A program made the position numbers and the translations under genes. Source: Eleusine coracana subsp. coracana (Eukaryota; Streptophyta; Magnoliopsida; Poales; Poaceae). Taken from it: DNA of 64,000 nt. The DNA lies in assembly GCA_032690845.1 (NCBI GenBank), contig CM064426.1, forward strand, positions 67,010,403 to 67,074,402, given 5' to 3'. Under the pieces are notes generated by a model. It was not told the DNA's origin. It worked only from the letters and a program-made list of their open reading frames with translations, and did not search any database. Below, in pieces: positions 47,034 through 58,340 of this stretch (its first letter is position 1; every line of letters starts with the position of its first letter).

Positions 47034-47580
47034 TAAGGGTGTGTTTGGTTTGGTTATGGCTGTGAAAAAGCTGTTGTGGGCTATGGGCTGTGAAAAAAAC
47101 TGCTGTGAGATATGAGCTGTGAAAAAGCTGAAAGCCGTTTGGTGAAAACGACTGTGAAAAAGTGACTGTAAGCTGATAACTTTAAAATAATGTGTTATTC
47201 ATTCAAATTTACATGCAATTTAAAAACTTAATCTTAATTTGTTTAAAATTTTTATTCTACTATATATTTTCTAAACTTAAAAAGTTTTTAAAATTTTTAA
47301 AGTTTTTTGAAAAATATAAAAAGTTTTTTGAAAAGTTAAAAATTTTCTTTAAAAGTTATTTAAACTTTCAAAATGTTTTTACAAATTCAAAAAGATTTTA
47401 TTTAAAACAACAATTTTGAAAACGTTTTTTAATATATATATATATATTATATTTATTATGTATAATATATATGAATATTAGAAATAATACATATATAATA
47501 TATGCATATATATATATATAATATTCATATATGTATGTAAATATTATATATATATGATATAATATAATATATATATAATA

Positions 47581-47984
47581 CACTTGGGAGTAGAATGGAA
47601 TTACCATATATAGGAGGTATTTTTTCTACTCCCAGGAGTAGCTACTCTCACATGTATATCTCACAATCTAGAGAGTATCATTACATACTTGACGTTTCTA
47701 AATGTAGTATGTAGTCATACTAGAGGTTATATGGACATACTCACTTTTTTTTTGTTGTAATATATGAATTATGAAGACATATTTACTTTTATATAGCAGT
47801 AAATATAATATATGTTCATATGTTTATAACTTAAAGATTCTTCAAAAACAATTATGGTTATCACTCTCATAAATCATATTTTAAGTATGTGTATATACTC
47901 AAAATGATAAATGGGTATAAACACATACCCAAGGTGGTTTTTTGAACGTGGGAGTAACTACACTTGGGAGTAGAATGGAATTAC

Positions 47985-47986
<2 letters not shown>
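47581..47986. repeat. 26-bp exact direct repeat, 380 bp apart
   Basis: The string beginning CACTTGGGAGTAGAATGGAA is identical over 26 bases at 47581-47606 and 47961-47986. An inverted relative (CTACTCCCAGGAGTAGCTACT) lies near 47626-47648. This may mark the ends of a nested insertion of about 380-400 bp. Confidence 0.75.

Positions 47987-48077
<91 letters not shown>
47985..48077. repeat. Compound (CA)n(TA)n microsatellite
   Basis: About 9 CA units (47985-48003) run directly into about 37 TA units (48004-48077). Confidence 0.95.
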
Positions 48078-48082
<5 letters not shown>

Positions 48083-48289
48083 TAACTTCTTTAAATTTGT
48101 GGAAATCAAAGCCATAAAAAATACCTTCTAACCTATTTTTAGAAATGAACTAGCCAAAAACTGCTTTTAAATTTAGCTTTTTCTGATAACCAACCCCTTT
48201 AGTTGATTTTTTGACTTTTCTAAAAAACCAAAAACAGAAAAAAAAAAACTCAACCAAACACACTCTAAATATACTATAATTAACCATCA

Positions 48290-48570
48290 CAGCAGCATGA
48301 CGCCATGATGTGAGGAGCCACATCTGTGTTAAGGATACGTGTAAGGTTGCCACCCGCTTGACCAGTCAAATCAGGAAACGCATGTGCGCGCAGGCGCAGG
48401 GATCCCGAGCTGCTTGGTCGTCCGTTCATCATGTGCTTGCAAGTTAGAGGCAAACGGTTTAAGTTTGGAGCTCAATCTAGGCTTAATATAGAGTAGTCAC
48501 ATGGTAGACAGTGGCGCCAGAGTTAGTGGTGGATTGAACTCGGGATCGTCCTTTGTCGTTTAGCATATTG
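48290..48570. repeat. Unit 3 of the RTFL locus, part right of the MITEs
   Basis: GACCAGTCAAATCAGG near 48360 and CATGGTAGACAGTGGCGCCAG near 48500 match 35191 and 35305 of unit 1, showing that the MITEs interrupted the unit. Confidence 0.6.
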
Positions 48571-48809
48571 AAGGACATCAGTACATTTCCAATTAGTGTT
48601 TCAGCATCCCTAAATAGACAGTACAACTCTGGAGTTCGATCACTGTACTTCTAGAGATCTCAGAGCTCTAATTTCCACCAGAGTTTTGGGCGTATATAGC
48701 CGTATCTCGCTGCTATTCTACAACTATGCTCTCCAAATCATTGGCCAGTATATGAACAATCTAATGTATGCTGTGTTGATATGAAGTAACGAGATGTCAG
48801 ACAGGCTAA

Positions 48810-49028
48810 GGGGGTGTTCTTTTCATAAAGAGTTAAATTTTAACTCCTAAAATTTGAGCTAAAGTTTAGCACCTCTTAGAGAACTAAAGTTTAGTCTTCC
48901 TTTTAACTCTTTTTCTTCTTTAGACCTATAGTTTAGATCTAATTTTAATCCTCCTGTTTATTTCTCTAAAACTAAAATTTAGACTAAAGTTTAGTTTTAG
49001 TTCTTTAATCTATGAAAACGAACACCCC
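48810..49028. mobile_element. Tourist-like MITE 3
   Basis: GGGGGTGTTCTTTTCATA at the left pairs with GGGGTGTTCGTTTTCATA read from the right, with TAA on both flanks (48807-48809 and 49029-49031). The interior has the ACTAAAGTTTAGT phrases common in this MITE group. 219 bp. Confidence 0.85.
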
Positions 49029-49031
49029 TAA

Positions 49032-50200
49032 ATCCAATTACCCCCTGAATACCTGATTGAGCAGTACTTACAGAGATGCCTTGTCTGTCTTGGTGAGTCT
49101 TTTGTCTGCCCTGCCGAGCTGCAAGCAGTGCCCAAGAATGCACGTGTTGGTACCTTGGGTGCACGTCACATGAGATGCTGGTGTCTACTCGCTGTCGTTG
49201 GTCCAACAAATGCACGACAACATGATCGATATCCAAACTGTAGATAAGCTGCACGCAAGACCAAACAACCTTGATTTGGTGTATATACCGACGCACATTA
49301 AAATGTGCGTGTAATGTCCTAGTCAGATTAGATCGTGCGTGTTGTTTGCGTCTCGAGACATATTGATTTGAATCGGCTCTGGTTTAGTTGTCATATATGG
49401 TGGCTGCGCTGCAGTATAGCTCATGCATGTGGGTAAAGATAAGGTTTTGTCTGTCTTTTTTTTTTTTTTGAGGAAATAAGGTTTTGTCTGTCTGGTGCAT
49501 AATGTTGCAAACGCACTAGCAAGTAGTACTAGTACGTGTGCACGGCGAATTTTGGCAAGTTAATATATCATATTTACGCAAAAAGAGAAATAATTGGCAT
49601 ACTCGTTTGATGCGCAGTCAGCGTCGGACGAGAGGTATCGATTCAAGTGGCAGAGCAGTGCCATGCAAGATATGCTTGGGAAGTATAATCCACCAGAGCA
49701 GTGCCATTCAAATTGTCATCTGGTTTATTCCTGTGTTTGATCTGCCGTGAAGAACATATGATCTATGCCTTTGCAGATTTATAGGACTAATATATATAAT
49801 CTTCATTTTTCTCAACGTCAGTCCTAACCTTTTGTATGAACTGGTTGGTGAATTTTAGTATCAGGGCAGTAATTCTCTCATGGTGAATTTTATTACTTTG
49901 TTATAAGTTGTAGTGAATTTTGGCATCTTACTGAGCTCAAGTAATTCGGTGGGAACTACAGTTTCTTGACCATAGTACTGCTACGAAACTGACTTCAACA
50001 TTAGGGGGACGAACATCATTGTAAAGGCCCTGCTAATTTGCAGATACAAATTCAGCAGCTCAACAAAAGCATCTTATCAATACTGCATACTGTCGACCGG
50101 ACACAAAATGGTGTAGATTCAGACAACGAAACAGTGGGCTCAGGCCATGTCGATCAGATGTGCTCTATGCGGTCCAAACCAGCATGAGCAAGCAAGCCAG
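49032..50200. other. Non-coding stretch of unit 3
   Basis: Only short chance ORFs. A T-run lies at 49459-49471. The promoter of RTFL copy 3 starts to the right. Confidence 0.35.
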
Positions 50201-50204
50201 GAGC

Positions 50205-50411
50205 AAGTCGGAAGAGGAGAGGGCCCCATGGTCCTTGCCTCGGGTGACATGGCCCAATAAATTATTATGGGCGTGGAAAGAGATGCTCTACCAGACAACA
50301 CAACATAGAATAGTCTTTACTTAATCATCTTCCATGTGGCCTCCAATCCAATCCAGGTTGACAACACAACAAACTGATCAGCAGTTTATTGGTATGAAAG
50401 TCCCTATAAAT
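50205..50411 (+). promoter_or_regulatory. Conserved promoter block and TATA box of RTFL copy 3
   Basis: GGAAAGAGATGCTCTACCAG, ACAACACAAC and CATGTGGCCTCCAATCCAAT match the block before copy 1. A good TATA box, CTATAAAT, lies at 50404-50411, about 180 bases before the ATG. Confidence 0.6.
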
Positions 50412-50590
50412 GCCGCCTCACCCCTACCACTCAAGCCTCACTTCTCCCATCTGCAATCACCAAACAACAACCTAAGCAAAGACATTGCAAAAGGCCAACA
50501 CCAACTGTACTAGCGAGGCAAAGAGCTGTTACCGTTTTCTACTGTTCTTCACAAAACCACACAGAGAGAAAAATCTAACAAGCTAGAGAG

Positions 50591-50797
50591 ATGGAGATGT
50601 ACATGGACGACAAGAGCAGGATGCTGTTCAAGAAGGGGAGCCGGAGGTCGGCTGAGTTGGGCAGGTCAGCAAGCAGGGCATCGAGGGGCTCGGCCCGGTC
50701 GGTGCCGGGGCGGCTCGCGAGCCTGGTGAAGGAGCAGAGGGCAAGGTTCTACATCATGCGCCGGTGTGTCACCATGCTGGTGTGCTGGAAGGACTAA
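50591..50797 (+). CDS. RTFL: DVL/ROTUNDIFOLIA-FOUR-LIKE small polypeptide, copy 3
   Basis: A 68-residue single-exon protein: N-terminal MEMYMDDKSRMLFKKGSRRS, a Ser/Arg-rich linker, and the complete RTFL domain at residues 39-68 (GRLASLVKEQRARFYIMRR, then CVTMLVCWKD). The ATG at 50591 follows a purine-rich AGAGAG leader, as in copy 1. The last residues end in WKD where copies 1 and 2 end in WRD. The conserved promoter block and TATA box make this the best candidate for an active member of the array. Role as described for copy 1: control of polar cell proliferation from the plasma membrane. Confidence 0.9.
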   Translation: MEMYMDDKSRMLFKKGSRRSAELGRSASRASRGSARSVPGRLASLVKEQRARFYIMRRCVTMLVCWKD

Positions 50798-51474
50798 GCT
50801 TGGGGCCATGGGTCCTATACCTGGGTTGAGCCCAATTGGGTCTAGTCCAGTGGTACTTGTGCCGTACTAAGGAAATAGTGATTCTTTCCTGACAGGGAAT
50901 TTGAAGACTGATCAGAGACGTGCCCTTTTTGCGGCCATCCTGTGTGCCTGATTATACTGTTCAATTTATAGCCAGAAAAGTAGCATCCATTTGCTGTCTG
51001 AGGAACAGCATTACTGTATAAGGCTAAATTTCAGTATAATATAATTAGAGTTTTTGTGGTGCCATGTTTTTCTGATGGTTTCACAAGAACAAGGCTCACT
51101 GATGTCATTATGGTGATGCACTGATGCTGTTTCTTAACAGCATGTGCATACAGCTATTACTGACTGAAGTAAAGCTTCCTTTGGGAATCTAACTATTGTT
51201 AGCACAAGATCCTTCTAGGTGTTCTGTTAACTGGGTTTTCTGATTCCACTCAAACGACAAGTACACATTCGTGCCGGCAAAAATTATTACGGGAATTTAC
51301 TCTCATGGATGTCTTAAAAAACAAGCTACACTGTGTTACAACAAATTCCTTCTTACAGATTTTCTGTCAAAAGAAGGAATGAACTTAACTACAAAAATCT
51401 GACAGATTGCCGATTCGACTTCACAAACATTTAGAAGAAGCTTCAAGAATTACACACGGATCAGACATCCTACA
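50798..51474. other. Convergent 3' region between RTFL copy 3 and the transporter gene
   Basis: The two genes face each other here. The stretch should hold both 3' UTRs; no other gene is visible. Confidence 0.5.
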
Positions 51475-54332
51475 CTATCTGCTGCTAATCATCTGTTGAA
51501 TCGAAGTGTATGACCCGACACACGCACAAACGACGCCAATCAGTATGATTATTATGCACAGGAACACCTGCAAGAAGAAAAAAGGATGGTGTTAAGAAGT
51601 TTTCAAGGTTGATGTATTGCATTTGTTGCTGCTTGTATATGTTTCTGTGTTTCGAGATGGTTACCTCCCACAAGGGTACTGCACCCTTCTTGATGGAGAG
51701 ATAACATGCACAGGGGAGTATCAAAGCCTGTAAATACAAACCAACAAACACATTTCAGTTACTGAATATTTTGTTCAGTTAGCTAAACAAAGAACCAAGC
51801 CTAAATGTTAGGCCAGTCAGATTTGAGAACTCACCACAAGCATTGTGAAGACAGATCCTAGCAGTGCCATCACCAGGGCTGCAAACAAATTGGATAGGAC
51901 ATAGCATTAGGATACATTACTTTACATTATAAACAATAACCAGGATTTAAGAAAGAACTGACATTCAGTAATAGAAACACCACTCACCGAAGTATGGAAA
52001 TGACAGAGCCACCACAACAGTTGAGAGGACAAGGCATGTCCTAACTGATATTCCCACCAGGTAATTCTGCATCTTCTTAGGCAACGCTTCCTCTATCGAC
52101 AAGGCGACTGGTGTCATGGTCAAAGCGTACTTTGTGTATGGATTCACAATCTGGAACAGAGAACGAATTAATTGAGATAATGAGCATCGGTAGATGATTA
52201 TTTTGAAAACGGGAGAGTGATCAGGGGTTTTATCTTCATACCGTCATCCAAATGGCAATTTTGGAGGGGATGAACTCTTGTGGCATGTTCAGTGTGAATT
52301 GTGACATTGTGGATTCACCAAACATCATGAACCCTGAGACGGCGACTCCAGCATACACAATTGTGCAGATTACGAAGCTGAAACAGAGTATAGAACAGTA
52401 ATATCAGCATGTACTTTTCTTTTGTCTGAATAAGGAGATGCAGTGCTTAGCAAGGGGAGTACTCTACCAGAACACGAGCACAAAAGGAAACTGCGAGCGG
52501 TCCTTCATCGACGAATATATGTTTGGGAAAACTGAGTGTCCTGAGTAGCAGTACCCATACAGGCCAAGTCCCACTGGAAGGCGAGTCAGATTCAGTGCAG
52601 TACCAGACGGGTGGAACCCAACTCCTCCAACACCAACACAAATTAGGCAAATGATGACTGTTAATGTCGCGAACACACCACCGGCTGCAATAAGAGGATA
52701 TTGTTAGTCAAGAACAATCCGTGGTTCATTCAGAGATTGCAAGTATTGCTATCATTCAGAAAAAGAAAGGATAGCGACTTGTGAAAGCATGTTAAGGCCA
52801 TGTTACTTACCAGAAAGATAGGAGAGGAGGCTGAGGTTCCTGAGCCACACTGACGGGAGAATCAACAAGGCCATCGTGATTGCAAAGAGATTGTGAGCGT
52901 TCAGGTTGATGACGGAGAAAGCTAAATGCGCTGAAGGAAATACTGAAGACAAGCTGTCTCCTAGCAGCGTGATGTACTCCACACAGCTTGCCTGCAAATA
53001 TGAGATACCTTATTAGTTCTCATTCATAACAACGAAAGGATTTTTCTTTAACGAAATAAGTTGAGATAATACTTACATAAAGCTCTAGATAAAGAACAAC
53101 CTGCAAATTAAAAAGAAGCGAAAGTTAGATCAGATACATATACAAACATAAATAAGATGAATTCTGCAGAAACCTGTATAGTTAGGAAGCACATACCGAC
53201 ACAAATATTCGACCCCAGATACCGAAGGCCACCTGCCCAATATCTGGGTACGTCTCGATGTTGGGCGAACTGTCGATGCATCTCTTCAGAAGTAGTCCGG
53301 TGTAGCAGGAACTGGCACCCAACAAGGGCAGCAGCAGAAGGCTTAGCCATCCACCTTCCTTGATTCCGTAAGCCGTGGTGAGGATTCCGACGCCGCACAG
53401 AACGTTGAACCCTGCAAATTTTTTCCAATATGAAAGTTTCAGAATCAAAATGAAGGCATTACTGAAAATTAGCATCCATGCATGACTTCAGAATTCAGAT
53501 ATCATGTACACACTGTTTCTGAACACGAACAGCAAATTTAACACCAAGGAAAAAAAAATAATTCAAACTCACCATTGATGATGGATTGGCCCTTGCTGCA
53601 CTTGGCAGCCGGCGGCGGGAGCTCGATGTAATCGGACTTGAGGCAGGCCTTGGACGGCCGCTCTGACATCCCGGAGCCCTGCCGCTGCGGCGGCCTCGGC
53701 GGCAGCAGGCTGTCCGTGGACAGCCTGACGGCCGAGGCCGGCTGTTGCGCCGTGTGCGTCTGCGAGAGCTGCGAGAGCGAGGGCGGCAGCAGCGGCCTCG
53801 TGAGCGGCAGCGTGCTGTCCCCCTTCTTGAGGAAGAAGGAGCTCCCGGCCTTGACGAAGGAGTTTCCTAGCCGGCTCAGGCTCGGGCTCGCCGCCATGAT
53901 CGTGCTCACCGTCGGCGACGGCACGGCGCTCAGCATGTCGATCGACTGCCTGCATTATTGCACACAATAATCACGATGAGGGGATTATTAGCAGGTTGTT
54001 GTCTCGATTCTCGAACGGCATCGCGACATGCAACAATAAATTGGCAAGAAGAGGAGAGGAGGATTAAGGATTTGATGAGACGAGTAGACGACGAACCTGT
54101 AACTCTGCGGCCACGCGCCCTTCTGGGACTCGTCGTCTTCGTCGTCGTCGGGCGCGTCCCGGCCGTCGCCGCGGCCGCGGCCGCTGCCGGCGTCGTCGCT
54201 CTCGTCGGATAGGGAGCTGTCGTCGGAAGACGGAGGGGAGCCGCCGTCACGGTCGGCGACGAGGTCGTCGTCCTCGTCGCCGATGAACAGCAGCGACCTG
54301 TCGCCGTGGCCCATCTCCTCGTCCCGATCCAT
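51475..54332 (-). CDS. AVT1: AVT1-type vacuolar amino-acid transporter, 11 exons, 582 residues
   Basis: Coding exons, 5' to 3' on the minus strand: 54332-54097, 53949-53573, 53411-53197, 53100-53077, 52991-52811, 52684-52468, 52377-52242, 52150-51988, 51878-51835, 51727-51665, 51567-51475. All introns are GT-AG and the phases agree to a 1749-base coding sequence. The ATG at 54332 has an ideal context (GCGGCCATGG). About 190 N-terminal residues are acidic and Ser/Pro-rich (DEDDDLVADRD; SYRQSIDM). The Aa_trans domain follows, starting FNVLCGVGILTTAYGIKEGG, with hydrophobic segments through to the C-terminus (VFLCIIIILIGVVCACVGSY). AVT1 proteins of the AAAP family move neutral amino acids across the vacuolar membrane, driven by protons. 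Exon 4 is a 24-base microexon encoding VVLYLELY. Intact; substrate inferred from family. Confidence 0.92.
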
Positions 54333-54740
54333 GGCCGCCGCCACCACCACCACCGGTCTCTACAATAGCGTATACAATCGACGCGTCAGGCAAAAGGAAA
54401 GTCGGTGATCGGCGAGGATTAATAATAATTCGTGCAATGTGAACGAGATTATAGACGAAATCGAATGCCTGATTGATAGAAGTATTTGCCGAACCAAACG
54501 AGGAGGGAGGAGAGGCAATGCGCGAGAGAAAGGGCTCTCGCAGCGCACGGCGAACACGACGGAGAAAGACGAGGCGAGGAAGACGGGGTCCTGCTGATGC
54601 GTGGCCGCCTCTCGAGTCGATCTCGACGCGCGCGGATCCTAGGGCTCGCCGCGCTCGATCGCTCTCGTTAATTAACCCTAGTAGTAGTATATAGTAGAGA
54701 TTATGTTCTAATAATGCGTACACTAAGCTTCACAACTATA
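54333..54740 (-). promoter_or_regulatory. 5' UTR and core promoter of the AVT1-type gene
   Basis: GC-rich leader upstream of the ATG. A minus-strand TATATA sits at 54688-54693, placing a start of transcription near 54660 and a 5' UTR of about 330 bases. The TATA-to-ATG distance is typical but no transcript evidence is available. Confidence 0.4.
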
Positions 54741-55700
54741 TGCCATATTGAGAGAACGTCAGATGGGAACCGGATCCTATACGTATTTTGTGTTGCACGC
54801 GGTTGCTGAAGCTGAACTCGTTCGTACGTTGGGCCGCTGACAGCAAGGACCCACTAGTTAACCGCCCTTCTCCTGGAGGGTTGGCCGGGGCTCGATCCCG
54901 TCCCCGGCCTGGCTAGCCAACCTGCACTCCACCTCTCCAGCGTACTACTGCCTCACCGTTGGAATTGGGCTGGAAAATTGCGCATGACAGTCTGTTTATT
55001 TCGATTCTGAATCATGCTACAATAAGGTTGGGTTCATGTGATCGAATTGGAAACTTGGTACTACTACTTTAAACAGTGACCAGCTGTTAATCTGATAAAA
55101 CCAAAAACTTTTTTCAAGAAAACGATCACAACTTTTTGGGCCAGAGGAAAAACTAATCCTAGTTAATATCTCAGCTTAGGGTTAGGGATTGATTGTATCC
55201 AGCGTTTACTATGTGGTTTACAGCAACGTTAAAAAACTGGCGAAACATGCATGGCGGGCAACACCTTCTAAAGTGCGATGGCTTCACGGAGCGGAGTATA
55301 TTCCTTTTGCTTCTGCCCGAGACACTACCAAGTCATCAATATCGAACACACGAATCTTTCTTTTAGGGGAAATCAGAATTTAAAATAAGACGGCTCGATA
55401 AAGTTTAAATGCTGATTCGATTAACTGCATATTTTGAGCAATCGGCCCCCTTAGCCGCGGCATGCATGCCAGGTATCGAACATTGAATCAGGTCAAAACG
55501 GAGAACTTTTGTCCGTTTTGGGGCACAGCAGGAAATTGTTCTGAGCTACAACTGATGACGCATGGCGTGACACTAGCAAACAATAAGAATGCTAGCTGAT
55601 ACGCTCAAGAAAACAGAAGAAACTACTTAGCCTTACGCCTTGGAAAGCTGTTAATGAGAGTTCTGTCAGTAACCTTTGCGATCTGCAATAATAAAGATTT
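54741..55700. other. Intergenic stretch
   Basis: No gene. A GC-rich patch near 54860-54930 (CTGGAGGGTTGGCCGGGGC and CCCGTCCCCGGCC) is partly self-complementary. Only short ORFs elsewhere. Confidence 0.35.
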
Positions 55701-55720
55701 TTGCTGGGAGTGTTGTGGCC

Positions 55721-56260
55721 ATGAGCAGGGGTAAATGCTCATCTAACGTATTCGAGAAGTGCTTGCTTCATGGAGATTATGAGGAAAAGCAAGCAATCAT
55801 AAATGAGGTCCTCACCACGGGTGGTGAGCCAGATGCTCTGACGCTACTGTAAAATTAATCTAGACAACTGATTCTTTTATCTAATTTAACTTTCCAATTT
55901 CTCCGTGTTCATTTGTTTTCTGTACATATCATGATTGGCGATCCATTTGCCAACTATGTCGTGCAGAAGGTGATGGAGACCTGCGAAGACTGGCAGCGCC
56001 GGATGATCCTTGGACGCCTGAAGATTTTCTTCGGTGAGCTGAGCGGTGATGTCGACGCGAGGCACACTGTAGCACACGTGGAGAAACTCATCCGTGCTGG
56101 GGGTAGGTCACAATCACACCAAAAACACCAATCTTTTGGATTAAAATAAAAGAAAGTGTCTCTAATACCTTATCATTTCCCCTTTGCAGAGCGTGTGCGG
56201 CCACCTCCCAGACACCTCCGACAACCAAGAAAAGTGTCAACATCAGCTGGCCGTCGCTGA
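55721..56260 (+). pseudogene. 3' end of a Pumilio (PUF) gene
   Basis: Three exon-like pieces correspond to the last repeats and tail of Pumilio RNA-binding proteins. 55721-55848 encodes SSNVFEKCLLHGDYEEKQAI. About 55931-56102 encodes DPFANYVVQKVMETCEDWQ and ends HTVAHVEKLIRAGG. 56190-56260 is the C-terminal tail ending STSAGRR and TGA. The donor at 56103 and acceptor at 56189 are good and in phase. The acceptor for the second piece has no AG at the expected place and the first join is out of phase. All earlier PUF repeats are missing upstream, so this is a truncated, probably dead copy. Intact PUF proteins bind 3' UTRs with eight repeats. Confidence 0.75.
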
Positions 56261-58340
56261 ACAAACGAAGTTCCAGATCTCTACCGTTTTTTCTTGTGCA
56301 GTCAGGAACCTCTGTTTTTCAACTGATGGGAGAATTGCTAAGGGCATATTGTAACAGCTAACACTGCCGTGCTGCCTACCAGCGTGATGTGCTTACTGCA
56401 CGACATTTTGCAGAATGTAAATCTCTAGGACGTCTTACTTATCGTGTGTAACAACGAAAGTTTTGAGAATTGTTACAGAGCTGTATGGCAGGACGCAAGA
56501 GTGTGAGGGACACTTCTGCAGACAATGTCTTGGGTCCATAGACCATACTATGTGATAGATGATTTTGATCAGAGACATGCACACAGTGAGGAGCAGTCGT
56601 CGGACTTGGTTCTAAATGCACCACTAAAGATGTCTGTAAAACATGGCTTACTAAAGATGTGAAATTTGACCAGGTTTGAATAAGATCAATAATACACGAA
56701 GGCAGCGGCAAGGTACCGTGTATCTAAAAAAACATAACTAAAAAAATAAACAGTGTTAACAAATTAAAATCGGAGGGAGTACTTGATAACATGTAGATCT
56801 AAACTATTTGATATCGTCTAATACACACCCGAGGTCAACATATTAAGCAGTTCATGTTTAGTCCATCAGGCTTCCAAATGCCATTTGCATATATCACAGT
56901 GAAAAAGCAACTATTATAGATGTGTGTTTCTATGATTATGTTTGACGACCATGCATGTGACAGCTTAATTAGGGTTTACTACCTCACGTTTCTGATAAGG
57001 AATTTGGTAGTTTTCCTTTGTCAACAAAAAACCGTTTTCTCAAGCACATTATATTGGGACGTTATCTCAACTTTAGTGTTGAAACTCTGTACTATATTTA
57101 GCTTCACAAGAGAGACAAGGGATTTGATGTTGGCTGAAAGTATGCCGGCAATGCCTCGAATGCACAAAACTTATGTGTGCAGCACTCCTTGCCAGACCCT
57201 GCCAATCACTACGAACCTTGGCTGAAAGATAAATCTTGTGTGCACATATACATGTGGACTTGCTTTTCCCCAGGCTAAAGCCATGTAAATGTGTCGCATC
57301 CCTGGGAGTTGGGTGAAGCCTCATTAGCAACATCGCGTCACAACAAAAATAGGTTAAAACTATCAAACTTTCTTGTAAATCTAATTCTTTGAAACTGATT
57401 CAATTTAGGAGATCCATACGGCTCCTAATTGTTATTACAACGAACAGCTCACAGGCAAAATGCAAGGTCGTTGTTCTCAGCCTTTTGGCGGCAACACATA
57501 CGTGACCCAGAAGTTCAGTTTGCAGGGTTCTCTAAAAAATGAGATCTTTTCTGGTAGTTGCGAAGTACCTAGAGGTATCAAGAGGTATTAAGATCTACGT
57601 CGTTGATTTAGAGAAGGGTAAGGTACAAAATAAAAATTATCATAACTAGTGGCAGGTGGGTAAGAATATAGTAACTAAATGACTTTATGTTTTCTATTAA
57701 CATTATACATAACCCTCGTGCGCTGCCGCCGTGTATTTCTCTTTGTTCTTCAAGCGCCGCCGCCGTGTCTTTCTCTCTGTTCTTCATGTACTGTCGTGAA
57801 CACCATATCGTACATCACAAACAGATGTGTGAGAAGTGAGAAGGCACCAGATCGAGTGGTGGGATGGAGTAGTCAAACCAGTAACTACGCGATTGAAGTT
57901 TGGGGTGGGATTGAAGAATTTCTGTTGAGCAGGTAATTGAAATGTAAATCTTTACTAGGTTTTTTACTTGATTACTCGATTGTACGTATTTTCCATATCT
58001 AGTTTATTAGGGATTCTAGCCTTGCACATTGTGAGATTAGACTATACAATCGTATTGTATCGGATCAGGAATGACAAGTGGGCGTTGCGAATCACACATG
58101 TTGAATTACTTATATTTATCTAGATTACTTAAATTATTATCTTATAGAACTATAATGCTTATGTCAAGTCTGACCAGGGTAGGCAAGCCGTCGATTGAAA
58201 CTGATGTGATTATTTACTGAGTTTATATGATGTGATTATTTACTGAGTTTATATTGTTGAGTCAATAATTTGTATGTAGATTACTAAACTTGTGGTTGTA
58301 GAATCCATGGTTACTCATTTGTATATGAATTACTCAGCTT
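56261..58340. other. Intergenic stretch with small repeats
   Basis: A Stowaway-like end (CGGAGGGAGTAC) remains near 56771 without its partner. A near-duplicate CGCTGCCGCCGTGT / CGCCGCCGCCGTGT lies at 57722 and 57755. A 26-base unit (TGATGTGATTATTTACTGAG and following) is repeated in tandem at 58203-58254. No gene was found. Confidence 0.4.

Larger units (their letters stand above)
47037..48265. mobile_element. Tourist/PIF-like element 2, 1.2 kb, with nested AT-rich insert
   Basis: The left end GGGTGTGTTTGGTT and the right end on the minus strand GAGTGTGTTTGGTT are flanked by TAA (47034-47036 and 48266-48268). The first 170 bases repeat CTGTGAAAAAGCTG-like phrases. From about 47405 to 48080 the body is AT/TA-rich and contains a 26-bp exact direct repeat and a long CA/TA microsatellite, so a second element or local expansion lies inside it. 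No transposase frame. Confidence 0.7.

Noticed and set aside
53569..53970. Alternative long frames over transporter exon 2
   Set aside because: Shadows of the AVT1-type coding frame; only one frame joins the flanking exons in phase and carries the family motifs.
56740..56785. Stowaway MITE
   Set aside because: Only one CGGAGGGAGTAC end is present; no partner end or TA target pair was found within several hundred bases.
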